Assembly: GCA_015039315.1 (NCBI GenBank)
Contig: WIDE01000030.1
Coordinates: 283,544-347,543, forward strand
Source: Clavulina sp. PMI_390
Lineage: Eukaryota; Basidiomycota; Agaricomycetes; Cantharellales; Hydnaceae
Direction of reading: 5' to 3'
DNA length: 64,000 nt
In this document: piece by piece, positions 45,737 to 58,200 of the stretch
Layout of the letters: each line of letters opens with the position of its first letter
How positions within the stretch are numbered: the first letter of the stretch is position 1
The notes under the pieces: generated by a model
What the model was told of the DNA's origin: nothing
The model's database searches: none
The model's input: the letters and a program-made list of their open reading frames with translations, nothing else
Program-made: the position numbers and the translations under genes

Positions 45737-47692
45737 TTAGACCAACGCAAACGCAACACCAGTAACAAGGCCGGCGACAAGGGTAAATATCGCGACGGTG
45801 TCGCGTCTTGATAATAGCGGGGCCATCGAAGCAGCTCCTCCTGATTTCACGGTTGACGTGGCAGTGGATATTCCCGTAGACGTCGAAGATGGGATAGGAG
45901 CGGTCGCACTTCCAGTACTCCTATGCAACCGCACGGGTGTCAGCGCTCTTCAGGCAGTATTGGGTCATTCTTAGAAGAGTAAGGGAGCGACGTACTCTGA
46001 GAAAACCTTGATGAACTGGATCTCAAAATAAGCGTCGTCGTAATTGGTCGGTGTCCTGACGAGATCGAGACAACTTCCAGAGCACGTCGCCGAAAACGCA
46101 CCAAGGGCATAAGAGCCGCAAATGTCAATGTCCTGTTGATATTAAGAATGCCCACAGAACATTAGCAATAGGATCAAGCTGAGAGAGCATGCACGTACGA
46201 GGATGAGCTGCTGCGAGGTGAAGAACTGGGTCATGCTACACGAGCTTGATGGATAATACGCCGATGGGGTACCCCAGTTGCTTGGGTTTGGGGAAGTGCT
46301 ATTGAAGTCAGATGGAACTGACGCTCTCTAATAAAATGACCCATATCAGAAACAGCAATGAAACCGGGAACAGAGCACAGAAGGCATACAGGGAAGAACC
46401 AGATTTTGATTCCATCCGAATCAAACAGCGTGGCATACCCTCCACCCCCGTTATTGTTGAACCCAGCACCGAAGCTGTTGGATTGGGTTTCAACTGTGAT
46501 GCAGCCCTTTACATGAACTGTGTGAGTGCCACCTATCCCTCGTCGATGTGGACCAGTAAAAATTAGACACTGGCACCCACCTCATTGGAGTTTGTAACGT
46601 TATAGCAGTCGGCTAATGGCATGTGTGAATTCCATATTGTCGTAGTGAGAGTGAAGGCAGCCTGACAGACACTCACTGCTAGATATCGTCCCAGTTTCGG
46701 CGCTCGTAATTGCGGAAGTATTCGGGTGGGTACAGCCATCCATGGTGTGAAGGCTGTACTGATTAACGGTCGCTTGATTGACGCTGCAGTAAATGGCTTC
46801 CGTCAGCTCTTGGCCCCACCCATGCTTTGGATCGTACGAACGCCTCGAAGATATCAATCTCTCCACCTGAAGGCCACACGACGCCCGCTCCCTCAGTGAA
46901 AAATCCAGGCCATACAGAGCACTTATTTACAAGTCAATAATAGAATGGTCGAATGATGAGCCTACAATCACAACCTGAAAGCTGAAATACAGAACTCACT
47001 CCATAAGGCACGTGAACGGCGTCGAATAGGATCAATGAGCCGAGTGGCACAGAGGCATTTGATGTCATATAAACCGAGTTGCGGCCAAAAGTAGTGTCGT
47101 TCTCTATAAATATCCCGTAGTGAGATGAGCGACAACGATAGGCGATAGCAGGGACAGGGTGCGTGCTTACCATTACCAACAGTCGTATTGTCTTCGGAAC
47201 AAAAGGAAAAAGATGTGGGGAGGTCAAGCGAGAGGCATTCCGTGTTTAGTTTGGCGTGGAGAGGAGAGTTGGCAAGCATGAGGAATAGACAACTTGCATT
47301 ATTAAAGGAAGAAGCATCTCTGAAGCGCAAGACATACCGATTTTGATGACAGCATTGCCAGCACCGTTGGTATAAACAAGCCCCTGTGCGACGGCGTTTG
47401 CGTAGGACTGGAAGCTAAGGAACGTAGGAGGGTGAGCCTTTGTCGCCTCAATGCCATGAGCAGCACGCACAGAACGTTTCCATAGTTCACATCGACACCT
47501 GTGCTAAAGTTCCATGCGTTAAAGCTGGACGAATAGAGAGCCTCAGTTTGGTTGGGTTGCTTGATTGAAGCACGCATTCGTGGTGGCTCACAAGTCCGAT
47601 CCTTCGTAAGAGGTTGCAAGAGTGTAGCTAGTCGCCGTAACAGACGGCAAGAGTGTGCTCAACGCAAGAACAGTCGCAAGGCTCAGCATCAT
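45737..47692 (-). CDS. GH16 beta-glucanase, type 2, intact
   Basis: Secreted or GPI-anchored GH16 enzyme, a distinct paralogue of the type-1 genes. First exons: 47692-47592, 47524-47471, 47414-47338, 47191-47171, 47103-47000, 46921-46842 and 46783-46677. Several more follow, with an extra intron after TNSNE. The signal peptide ([20 protein letters not shown]) precedes TSYTLATSY. Catalytic GGEIDIFEA gives Glu140, Asp142 and Glu145, here within one exon rather than on a microexon. Further family marks are [24 protein letters not shown] and [21 protein letters not shown]. The tail [16 protein letters not shown] ends in a hydrophobic GPI-type segment preceded by SRRD. No lesions seen. Confidence 0.88.
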
Positions 47693-48360
47693 GGTGATGG
47701 GGGGAAGGAGAAGGAATGTAGACAGAGTCGCGTGCAAATAAATGAGGAAGCATGCTGGAGGCGTGTTTCATAATGTTTAGCCAGCAGCCTGAGGCTCGCT
47801 CTGTACTGCGGAACGAATGAATTGCTTCTAGGATCGGGCGTCGGAAGATCCACGTAAAGCGCATACCCTCGAACGATTACCCGGTAATAGAGCTACAGGT
47901 GGGCAAGGCTGCGGTCAACACCAAAATAGATGCTGCGCGTGCATGTGACGTCATTGGCGTATCTCAGAGAGCGAACGTCCATTCCATTCAGAGAGGCTAC
48001 AGTGGGGGTGAAAACAACAAAATACACGGGCATCAACTCCCAACTATTATAACAAAGCCAAAAACCACAAGAAACAAGATGTCATCAAGAAAAGGGTGTT
48101 TGGCACTGCGCCGGCTAGCAGCAAGAGAAAGTAAACACGAACGAAAACGAAGCTAGGGATTATCGGAAGAACGAAAGGGACGCCAAGGGCAAGCTGCGGA
48201 ACGAAGCAAGAAAGCGGGAACAGAGGGATCCGGAGTCGAATAATCAAGTATAGTCGACTATGCGAGCACCGCACGGAATCGATGTAGGTTGTTCAGTACA
48301 TCGGCATCACCAGGCTGATGGCTAATAGCGCCAGTATTACTCATAACATGCACTGCTCGA
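47693..48360. other. Intergenic region
   Basis: About 670 bp between the type-2 GH16 start and the stop of the next minus-strand gene. It should contain the GH16 promoter. No gene seen. Confidence 0.4.
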
Positions 48361-50570
48361 TTAAAAGGCCACTGCGGGAATCGTCACGGTATAGACACTG
48401 GTAAGAAACTATTGGCCCCGAAACATGGAAAGGTACAAAACTCACCTTGAGAGATTGAAGCATGTGCAGGTCCAACGGATGGGATATTCTGGCAAGATTT
48501 GTGGCGAAGAGACGCACTGCATTGATTTCCTCCACATTTTCTATCGAAACCACGACATTCACACAGCCAGGCTGGCAAGAAGGCGGGTTGGGATTGTTGG
48601 AGAGCAGGAGTAATCGGGCATGGTCAAATTGCAGTTTGAGAGAAATAAGACCCAAGTCGGGATCCGATGCTGTTCCCCTTTCTCGTTGTGCAGAACCGAT
48701 CGTAGATGTGAGCGAAGGTGAAAGCGCATGTGCGAGTGAAGAGCGAGGTGCGCGAATAGGGTATGGTGTTGGAGCTCCCCTGGCTCTTTGGTCAGCCATG
48801 AAGACTATAATTTCGTCAACGCAGGCAGAGAAGATATCCAGCTTCTCTAGCAAAGCCCTGCGTCGTCTGCGAGCCTCTTGGACTGAGGATTCTGTCGCAA
48901 AGTTTGCCTCAACTACAGCCGGCCGGATGGACAGAGAGAAGCTTACCTGAGTGATAAAAAGTCGCATAGTGGAGCAATGATGAGGCAGCGATTCCCAGCA
49001 AGAACGGGTGTTGGTTCTTGATGCAGAAATTGAAGAACTCCGTCTTGGAAGCATCGGGGCAAAGCTTGTGGAATGAACAAGACTTGTCAAACGCACGAAA
49101 ACCATTCTATTGTATAGGAAATCCCGTGAAAGTGAGCAATGAGGCACCCAGGATACAATCATGTGGAAGTCTACCTTTGCAACATCTTCATATGATACTG
49201 GTAACAAGGTGACTATATCGGCAGACCTCAAGTTTAGCTATTCACAATCCGAGCTGTGAGCTTGGAGAAGAATAGGGTCATGTGAGGAAGACTCACCTGC
49301 GGTTTGTTTCCAGGCCCGAGAAGTTGCACAACAGCCAGATCGAGCAAGCGTATGGACCAGAATAGGTTTACCCTCTCCGCAGCATGGTATGCGTCCTGAG
49401 GCGCCAAAAGCATGCCTGTTCTCGGCTCAAGCGAGGGATTGGAAAGAGTATGGAGCCCACATAGCCTCGCATACTCCACGAGAACTGTGATGAGGGATGT
49501 GTGCAGGAAATACCGCTAACGTCAGTATCACTCGGTGTTTCGTAGGATCATTGGCTGGGAACTTACCTGGAAGCAGTCTGTTCGCTACAAGCCCTATTTC
49601 CCCGGTGCGGAGAAGGTACCTTCCTTCAATAATCATTGAAACTATTATTGCCTCATGAGCAAGCGATGCCGACTCGGTTGCGGGATTGGCGGCGATTGAA
49701 TCCCGAAGGCTATCGCGTTCTATGGTCACTTGCGCCTGCGCGAAAACCAGCTCCAAGCTTTCCACTGGGTTGTTGGACAGGAACGATACCGCTGCCAAGC
49801 GAACGGAGGCTTGAATAAGTGGGACATGAGGGGCTTCTGTAGCAGACGTCAAACGGAACATGTCCCGGAGGCGCCGCGGGTGGAGATTCAGGCCAAGTTG
49901 CGGTTGGAGAACGAAAAACACGTTCAATCTAGGGTTGTTATGGTGAGAAAGAAGCTAGTAGATTCCAGGGAAAGACGCTTACAGTTCCATAAGGTTCATA
50001 GATATTAGTACATTTGAGTCAGTACGGAAACCAAGCCGCAAGAATGGCATATGAGGGAGACTGGAAAGATCGGATGGCATTGAAGGAAGGGTGCCCAGTT
50101 GAGGAGAGAATGAGATCTGCAAACAATTGGCTGCCGGTTGGGAAGGTATATCCAGCCATTTTTCGGATGCCGCAGGGCTAAGGTTTGGAGTCGATTCCCT
50201 CAGCCGTTGTCTCTTAGGCAAAGGAGCGATCACCGAAGTGGAGGATGAGCATCGCTTGCCGTAAGAGATGGGTGTGGACGGAGACGTCGCTGGTTCCTCA
50301 CTAGATGCCACCAAAGATGATGACCGTGAGGAAGAGGATTCTACATACACCCATTGCTGTAAAGGATGACTATGGGCTACACATTGATCCGCCATACCCC
50401 GCCTTTTACAACGACCACACGGTTTCTCTTCAGCACATTTCTACGAGTAAATAAGGGTGAGCATACACAAGTTTTTGCGGAAAGGCCGTGGGGGAGCCTC
50501 ATACCTTCTTCAGATTGCGGCATGGCAAGCAAGCCGTGTTCCGCGTCAAAGAGCCATTACGTTGAGTCAT
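48361..50570 (-). CDS. Zn2Cys6 transcription factor, paralogue 1 (595 aa)
   Basis: Fungal-type binuclear zinc-cluster regulator. Exons: 50570-50505, 50440-49983, 49928-49567, 49484-49297, 49237-49175, 49082-48947, 48912-48446 and 48408-48361, closing in phase. The cluster has Cys14, 17, 24, 30, 33 and 42 (C-x2-C-x6-C-x5-C-x2-C-x8-C) and is split by intron 1 after RNLKK. Next come a Ser/Pro-rich linker with a basic PLPKRQRLRE patch, then a middle region homologous to paralogue 2 (FFVLQPQLGLNLHPRRLR; AERVNLFWSIRLLDLAVVQ; PVSYEDV). It continues about 215 aa beyond the point where paralogue 2 ends. Target genes unknown; the neighbouring GH16 cluster is a guess only. Confidence 0.85.
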
Positions 50571-51845
50571 TCACTTTTGTGATGTGTGGGGGAACAATTC
50601 AATTGGGGATGTTGTGGCTGTTCAGGGACCCAGATGCGATGATTTTGCGATTTTTCCAAGTTGGAAAGGAGTCGGGAGGAGACAATGGTCGAGAGGAAGG
50701 AAGGGGGGGAGGAGTGTGATGAAAACTTTGCTCTCTCCCCTCCAGTCCCCCCTTCTATACTCTTGGACCCCTACAAGCCGTGTACTGAGCAAGGGAGATT
50801 GATCGACTCAATGCATATTCTCGTGACGTGCGGGCAAGGTCACTCGGCGCGCTCCCTACCATATACGGTAGCACTATGTTGGTTTGTGTGGCGATGCAAA
50901 ATCGGTGAAGCTCGGGTTGAAAATGAACTGGCAGTGTGGCTGAGCACGACTTTCTACTTTTGGTGAACGATGCGCGCAACTTTGAATGGGGATTGATGGC
51001 AGTGGAGTATGGGCTGAAGGACACGCAGGGAGAGCGAGCAGGAAGGATTCAAACCATGAAGGCAGCTGATGGCGATGCATTTTCATGGAAGCCGAAGAAG
51101 GGCTAGGGCTGGAGAATGAATCTTTCTCCAATTCCACCGTCGATTGAGACGCTGACTTGACACAGTGCTGTGCAACTGCTGCTAGAAAGCGAGAGCCACT
51201 GAATGTAACTTCTACGCTGAGGATGAGACATCAAGTGCACGGCCCCCAATCCTAGCCAGGCGTCGATGCAAGTGAGAAGGAGAACCAACCCTGTCAGCAA
51301 GTGATGTCAATACGTTCAAACAACAACTCAATACACACCGAGTTAGGAAGAGATAACAACGCAACTGACGCTCATACGAAATAGAGAGTAACATCAACGA
51401 AATGAGCTATCCCAAATGAAATTGCATGATCGGCAAGATACCAATGATGACGTGTGAAGGCGACTGCAACGTCACTGCGTCCAGCGCCTCTTAACAGAGA
51501 ACCAGCACCGGAATTGTACATGTTTTGGCTATGACTAACTAACGATTCATGGGAACGAACGAAGGCATGACGAAAAGGTGGAGCAAGCAGATACGCGGGG
51601 AAAGCAAAAGTGAAAGAGACACCAGTCTCCGAAAGCGGCGCGAACGACGTAACAGTGCCGTGAGCGAACGAGAGAGGAGCAAGTAAGTCCGTCGATCAGA
51701 GCTCATAGAAAAGCGGGCTCAAAAGAGGGGCAAGTCCTGGACTTGCCAGGAAACAACAGACAGAGCACGCAAAGATGTCCATAGGCAAAAGTTGAGAACG
51801 AAGTATGAAGGTTTTGTCAGAGTAAAGGGGAGAGAAAGATCGGGG
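50571..51845. other. Intergenic region between the two transcription factor genes
   Basis: About 1.3 kb, containing the promoter of paralogue 1 and the 3' flank of paralogue 2. No frame matches the C-terminal part that paralogue 2 lacks, so that part was lost or never present rather than merely frameshifted. No gene seen. Confidence 0.4.
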
Positions 51846-53484
51846 TCAGGGTCCCATAGGTTGGTGCTGATTCATGAACTCATAGTGCATGCTTTTCGAG
51901 ATAAGTGCCCACCAGCCGTGAGAGAAAGCACGCATTTCCTCAACACCAGAATACGACACAGGCCGTATACTGAGAACATTCTCATCGGAGTTGCCCAGCT
52001 GTCGACCCATTGTCAGATATTGACCTGTTTCTCTCCATTGGAGCGTATCTCGTTGCTCACCTGAGTCTTGGGTGGGGTTCCTAGCTGTTGAGCAACGGCC
52101 AAGTCCAATGCTCGAACAGACCAGCACAGATTGACTCTTTCAGCAGTATGAATAGGATCTGGAATGATAGCCAGCCACGCTTTGCGCAGGGGTGGAGCTG
52201 ATAGCTGTTCGAAGCCTTGTAGACCTGACAGCTCAATGTGCGTGTTCAAATCTATAGAGGAGATTGTCAGCTAACCTATTCACCAGTCGAGAGCAACAGG
52301 GGTAGCTAACGAGCAAAAAGTTTTTCAGCCTGGTGAAGAGTCAATCCGTTTTGTAGAAGGTACCATCCTTCCATAATGAGTGAAGTCACGACTGCTTCAT
52401 GAGCAAGCAGATAGGAATATGCGTCGAAGTAATGGACCATGCCCTGGGTAAGCATTGTTCGTTCCTCGCGTACTCTGTTGAGAGCAGTCAACGAGCCGTC
52501 CGGGGCGGAGGCGAACAAAGCAACAACAAGCCTCATCGATTCACGAATGAGGGGAGCATGCGAGGGCAATAGAGGACACATGGGGTAGAATAGATCGACA
52601 ATAAACAAGCGACGTAGGCGGTCGGGGTGAAGATTGAGCCCGATTTGAGGCTGCAGGCTGAGGAATATGTTCACACTACATGATAGAAGATGGTAAGATA
52701 AACGGAGAGGACGGAGGTTATGGAAGCGGAGTACTCACAGCTCAGCATTGTCGGCGAGAGCCCAGCCGTTAAAGGTGTATGCGATTCCTGGTTGGGCAGA
52801 CGGGATTAGGTGCGCTTGGGCAGGTAGTGCATTCAGGTGAAAGGAATCTAGCTCGGTAATCGTGGCTTCTGGGAGATGGAAGGGTGCAATTGTAAGATTC
52901 TGGTCCAGATCAGGGGGGCCATTGAGAATGTAAGGATTGTGGTGATTGATGGGAGTCTCGGAGGGTGCATGGGTAGTTTGCGGTATTTTATCTTTAGGTG
53001 ACGGATCCAGAGTCACAGAAGTTGAGTGTTTGCGAGGACTGTCGTTAGTGGAGGGCAGGATTTTGGCATCATTGCGGCCTGAAGATGATTTGAAGGAACC
53101 AGCGATAGACTCGGGTGGCATATGGGGTTGTTCTACTTGGGGATTGCTAGTGAAAGGTGCTTCCTCTCTCGGTTCGGGAGATGGAGGCGCTGGATGCACC
53201 TCATCTGACGGCGACCACTTTTCGAATCGGAGGGTTTCCCGCCAGTTTTCGGGAAGGCTATGGCCCCCTTTGCACTCGACTTTTGCATGTCTGCAGTTGT
53301 CGCATGGTTTACCTGGATTACACGTCTAGCGCCGAGAAAGCAGGGATAGTTAACAAATTTCCACCACATAGAAAATGACTGCTGAATATGTGCTCACTCT
53401 TTTCGATTTCCTGCATCGCTCGCAAGCGACGTTTTTGGGGAGGTTGTGGCTCCGAGGAGTAGTGGTAGGGGAAGCCGGCGGCAT
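51846..53484 (-). CDS. Zn2Cys6 transcription factor, paralogue 2 (460 aa)
   Basis: Exons 53484-53398, 53325-52739, 52675-52311, 52251-52061 and 51998-51846, all in phase. Cluster cysteines are 21, 24, 31, 37, 40 and 47 (C-x2-C-x6-C-x5-C-x2-C-x6-C), split by intron 1 after RCRKSKR exactly where paralogue 1 is split. Middle-region blocks shared with paralogue 1 are IFLSLQPQIGLNLHPDRLRR, LAHEAVVTSLIMEG, HTAERVNLCWSVRALDLAVAQ and RPVSYSGVEEM. It ends shortly after this block at MNQHQPMGP, so it lacks the C-terminal third of its neighbour. A truncated regulator could compete with paralogue 1, but that is inference. Confidence 0.85.
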
Positions 53485-55260
53485 ATAAGGAGTGGGCGAG
53501 AAAAACACTTGGGTGACTAGTGATAATTCTTGAAGGACAGTTGAGTATGAAACTATAGTTCATAACACATCAAGTCAGTTTAATTCTACGACAAGACTTG
53601 GACTGCTCAAAACACGATGTATGCACTCACGACGAACACGAAAGCGGGGGAGAAGGGGATGAAGGAGTAAAAAGCACGCGAGAACAGCATGGACGGCCTC
53701 ATATATCTCGATCTCGTCGTCTCTTTTCTCCAATGATACCTATGCCTAAGCATCTTGCAGCTTGCAGACTTGACCGTACTTGAGCCAATTTCTCACGAGT
53801 CTCGCGGCCACCACTCCATATTTGGGCTACATTCAATAGTCTCGATTCGTTCTTCAGTGCTGGGCCGGCAATCTTAGTGGAGTAAAATTATGGCGGTGCT
53901 GGGGCAGTGATATAAAGAGTCAAGCTGTCCCAGAGAGCAGGGAAGCGAATCTCGTTTGGGCAAGAGGCGGATTGGCTATTTTGACGGGCAAGCTGTGGAA
54001 CTCGAGGCATGGAATGCCACGCAGATGCGGCTACATTGAAGCTTTCAAATTCTAGGCGGCCATATACAGAGTTGGAGTAGAATCACAAGCTGGAAGAAGG
54101 GCTACTGTGAGCAGGTTCGCGATTGGGCCACAGTGAGTACCAACATGTGTAAATAGCACGTGCCTCGGCCCGAGGAAGGGTCACTTCCACCACATCCACC
54201 GACAGTGGAGCATGTTACCGCATCCTGTGCTTTCTCAACTGGAACGACATTGGAATTTTTTTGTCCACTATAACTTCCCGTACTCTTGCTTTACGTCACA
54301 CCTTGAATGCCGTCAAGGACTCGTAGGCCCCCGGATCCACGAATCGCAATCTCTCCCTACGTTACATCGAAGAGATTCCGTATTTACCCATGTACAGTAG
54401 AGGCTTGCTATCGTTGACTTGTAGTGGCGTGTTATCTCGAGAATGCCGGCTTGGAGGGATCGGCGCAGCATATACAGTAGAAGACTGCTTGTGCCATGTA
54501 CCAAGAATTAAGTTCCTGTGGGCAGTAAGTTTCCTGCGCTGGTGGCGGGGCGCTTCTACTGTCTGGTCTTGAGGGGCCTTGGTTCTGCGCATAGAGTGTT
54601 AATTTACTCAATTGGAGGCTGGCTCACGATCGACTCGTGTGGCTGGGAGCGGCATGCGCCCTCGTTCAGCTTGGCGACCTGAATCAATCATATATCTTGG
54701 GGTCTGATGCGAGCGAGACCGCATCGAGTCTTGATAGGGAAAGATGCTCGAAGGATCAGTAACAAAAACAGGGCTGTCATCCGCAGTGGAGGATGGTTCA
54801 GACGGTGTGCGCCCCAATATATGGGCGAAATTGAATGCGACCGACGATTAGCCGACAACTAACTGTACATTTGATCACCAGACCCGCTCGCGGCCGTCTA
54901 TGCCGATGATGATGGGGTGGGGGACACATGGACGGCGCAAAAAGGCTGCGACGGGAGGGTGGACTCATAGCGGTCTGCATGCGCTGACTCGGCGGTCGAT
55001 AATGAAAAATGGAGATGATGTTTGGCGACTCGAAAGAAGACATTAGGTCCAATTCACTAAATTCACTGAATCATTCAGTGCCCGTGGCAATGAAATCACA
55101 AACAAGTCGCCACATGGCACCCAATTGAACATCGCTTCAACAGCCCACCATCATCGTCGCCCCCCCATATTTCCTACAATTCCTCCAATATCCTAGGCGC
55201 CAATCGGCGACGGCGCTCTCAACTCCTGGGTGTTGCTCTCCTTCCCTGCACTGAGTCTTC
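53485..55260. other. Intergenic region with weak minus-strand frames
   Basis: About 1.8 kb. It holds the promoter of the transcription factor (left) and of the deubiquitinase (right). Two overlapping minus-strand frames at 54608-55052 (Pro/Arg/His-rich, starting MSSFESPNIISIFHY) could be one small two-exon gene, but no clean acceptor joins them. A near-palindrome CACTGAATCATTCAGTG lies at 55064-55080, about 180 bp before the deubiquitinase ATG. Confidence 0.35.
55064..55080. promoter_or_regulatory. Inverted repeat, possible factor-binding site
   Basis: CACTGAAT-C-ATTCAGTG has 8-bp arms around one base. Its core TGAATCA resembles bZIP (AP-1/Gcn4-like) half-site symmetry. It lies upstream of the deubiquitinase gene. 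Confidence 0.3.
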
Positions 55261-58200
55261 ATGTCATTCCTGCGTTTCTTTGGCGGCGGTGCTGGAGCTC
55301 AGGCGACTTCCACCGGACTTCTCCCTGTCTCTCCTCTTGCGCTGACTGCAAGCACGACAAATGAGAAGATAGAGGAAAAGGATGACTTGCTAGTATCCAA
55401 TCCCGACTCCAAGCAGTTTGGCATGGAAAATGTACGCTCAACGGTTGCTGACATGTACCGCCTTGGATTTCCTGCTGACGATTCGCGTCTGCTAATGTGG
55501 TCTCATAGTTTGGGAACACTTGGTTAGCAAAATTTTGTCTCTAGATTGCGCATTTCACTGATGTTGAAATGCACTATGGCCCTATCCCCACATTGCGTTG
55601 CTGCTGCTCCTGCTGCTGCCAGCTACGCCAACTCTGTACTCCAAGCTCTGTATTTCTGTCCCCCCTTTCGGGACCTCGTTTGCGCCACACCGGATCCCTT
55701 TCGCGAAGACTTTCCTGCTCCTACTCCGGCCGCCGCTGCCGCTTCGGCTCATACCAACAACACTAAGCCTTCGCCAAATGCTGCTCCATCCTCTGCCGAA
55801 GCCCCGCAGCAACCGACTCTCCCCACCCCGCCGACACTCTTCTCTGCTCTCAGATCGCTTTATCTGCACATATCAACTCACCAATCCAACAAGGGTGTCG
55901 TCTCCCCAACTTCATTCATCACCAAGCTGAGAAAGGAAAATGAATTGTTTCGTGGTCCGATGCATCAAGATGCGCACGAGTTTCTCAACTATCTGCTTAA
56001 CAAGATCGTAGAGGACCTCCAGAGCGAACAACATGCAAAACCCCTAGAAGTGCCTGACAAACTCGCTGCCGCGGAAGGCGACCACTGTGCGTCATTTCCC
56101 CTGCCCCATCTATATTGCCTATTCAAGATTCGCCGTACCTCTCTCTCTAACCGACTGTATCTCATCTATCCTCCCCACCCTCTTCCGGCCACTGGCGGTG
56201 GCGATCTCCACTTACTGATCTCCTATAATGTCCCATCGATAGTGGCCAACTCGGTTGTTTTCCTCACACCATCCACGAACACTGCTAATGCTCGAACCGA
56301 GCGATCGGGATCTACTCCGGGGAACTCGGCGCACTCGAGTACTAGCTCCAACGCGACACTCGTCCAAACCTTGTTCGAAGGCACTTTGACAAATGAGACC
56401 CGGTGTCTAACGTGCGAGACGGTCAGTGCAAGAGTGCCTACTACGTCCGCACCTGGCGCCTCGTGAACTGACGCCGCTCCTGCCTTGCCTCTCCCCACCC
56501 TGTTGACGCTCCTTCCGGGCTTTCCTTTTTTGTCTCGTCTATTCAGGTATCATCGAGGGATGAATCGTTCTTGGACTTGTCCATCGATATCGAGCAAAAT
56601 TCGAGCGTCACCGCATGCTTGCGGCAGTTCAGCGCAAGCGAGATGCTTTGCCAGAAGAACAAGTTCTTTTGCGACTCTTGCTGCAGTTTGCAAGAGGCAG
56701 AGAAGCGGTACGTGTGCCTTCGGTTTGACAGAGCCTCATGCCTTTCATCCTATGTTGGGCAATATAAGCTTATGATCTCTATCCGTTGGCTTGATTGCTC
56801 ATTGCGCCCAGGATGAAAATCAAAGTGCTTCCGAATGTACTCGCCTTGCATCTAAAGCGCTTCAAGCTCCTGCCGGCAGAAGATAGATATGTCAAGTTGG
56901 CATACCGGGTTGCCTTCCCACTAGAACTCCGGCTCTTCAACACTGTGGATGACGCCGAAGATCCGGATCGGCTGTACAAGCTCTTTGCGATCGTCGTCCA
57001 CATCGGAGGGTGAGTCTAACGAGTCTATCACCCCAAGTTTTCTCATATGGCTAACAAAGTCTCGGCCACGCCACCATGTATGGTTAATCCCCCGCGGGCG
57101 CCTCCCTCGCGTGTTTTCTCCTCCGTGGGTATGTCGTTTGTCCCGGTATGCAACTCCCCCCGCTTCGCCGCTGTTCCTCGTTGCCTGGTGAATGATTTAG
57201 GGGCCCACACCATGGCCATTACATCACCATCGTAAAGTCCTACGGAAGTGTTTGGCGCGTCTTCGATGACACCAACGTCTCGACGATCCAAGAGTCCGAC
57301 ATTCACAAATATTTCGGTGACTCTCCGTCTGGGGCCGGCTATGTGTTGTTCTACCAAGCAGCTGACCTCGTGCCTGAGGCGTTGGGCCTGCCTCCCAAAT
57401 CTGAGCTGGCGAGGACGCATTTCCCAGTTCCCGCCTCTGCAACCACTCCACCACGCCCGGCATCTATTGTGAAAGATAGCGCGCACCCAATCCTAACGCC
57501 AATGACCTCTATCAGTCCGAATGGTCTCACTGTTCCGACCCCGATACCCCTCTCTGCGACTCCTAGTATCCCCTCGACTGCTCCGAGTATTCCCCGCACT
57601 CCTTCCACTGGCTCGATTCCGCACTCGCACAGCTCTGGGGTATCGTCAAACACTCCCTCCGCTGGTGCATCTAATGCCGCAGGGACTCTTGCTCCTCCAT
57701 CTACCACAAGCACCGCGTCTGATGTACCGCGCTCTCCCAAATTGACCAAGCTATTCGACCCTCGCCCCCATACTCCAGATACCCATCTGCAACGGACGAA
57801 GACGCCCAATACACCCCACACCCCCTCTCCTGCTCTCACCTCCCCAGTCCCCCCTGTGCCCAATACTCCCTCAACTACATCCCGATCTTTCTTCGGAGGA
57901 GGAATCAAATCTTCTGTATTCTCCAGAGGTAATCAGCCCCAAACGGCAGAAGCGGAGGCACCTCCATTACCAGAGAAAGATGAGCCACGAGAGGACGAGA
58001 AGGAGAAAGACCACCATAAGGACAAGCATAAGAGTGGTACATCCTGGTTCCGCACGAAACGAAAGGAAAGCCTACCGACTCTGACCACCTCGCTACCACC
58101 TCCAACGCCATTTTCGGCACCCACAACGGCGTCGGGATCTCAGCCGCTCTCGGCGGTGGAGGCTAGTGGCCCGCCGAGTGCCTATCTTCCTGACGTCAAA

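Larger units (their letters stand above)
42985..47338. repeat. Tandem segmental duplication, copy 2
   Basis: Directly abuts copy 1. Contains the 3' flank, the type-1 GH16 gene at 43356-45320 and all but the first three exons of the type-2 GH16 gene at 45737. Sequence beyond about 47338 has no counterpart in copy 1, which places the original breakpoint in intron 3 of the type-2 gene. Confidence 0.85.

Noticed and set aside
49018..49212. Possible plus-strand small gene inside the transcription factor locus
   Set aside because: Lies entirely over exons 5-6 of paralogue 1, whose splice phases and protein sequence are convincing.
54608..55052. Two-exon minus-strand gene upstream of the deubiquitinase
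   Set aside because: No AG acceptor joins the two frames in phase, and the composition is Pro/Arg/His-biased; noted only as a possibility.
57351..57908. 185-aa Gly/Val-rich minus-strand frame
   Set aside because: Antisense shadow of the Pro/Ser-rich deubiquitinase tail.
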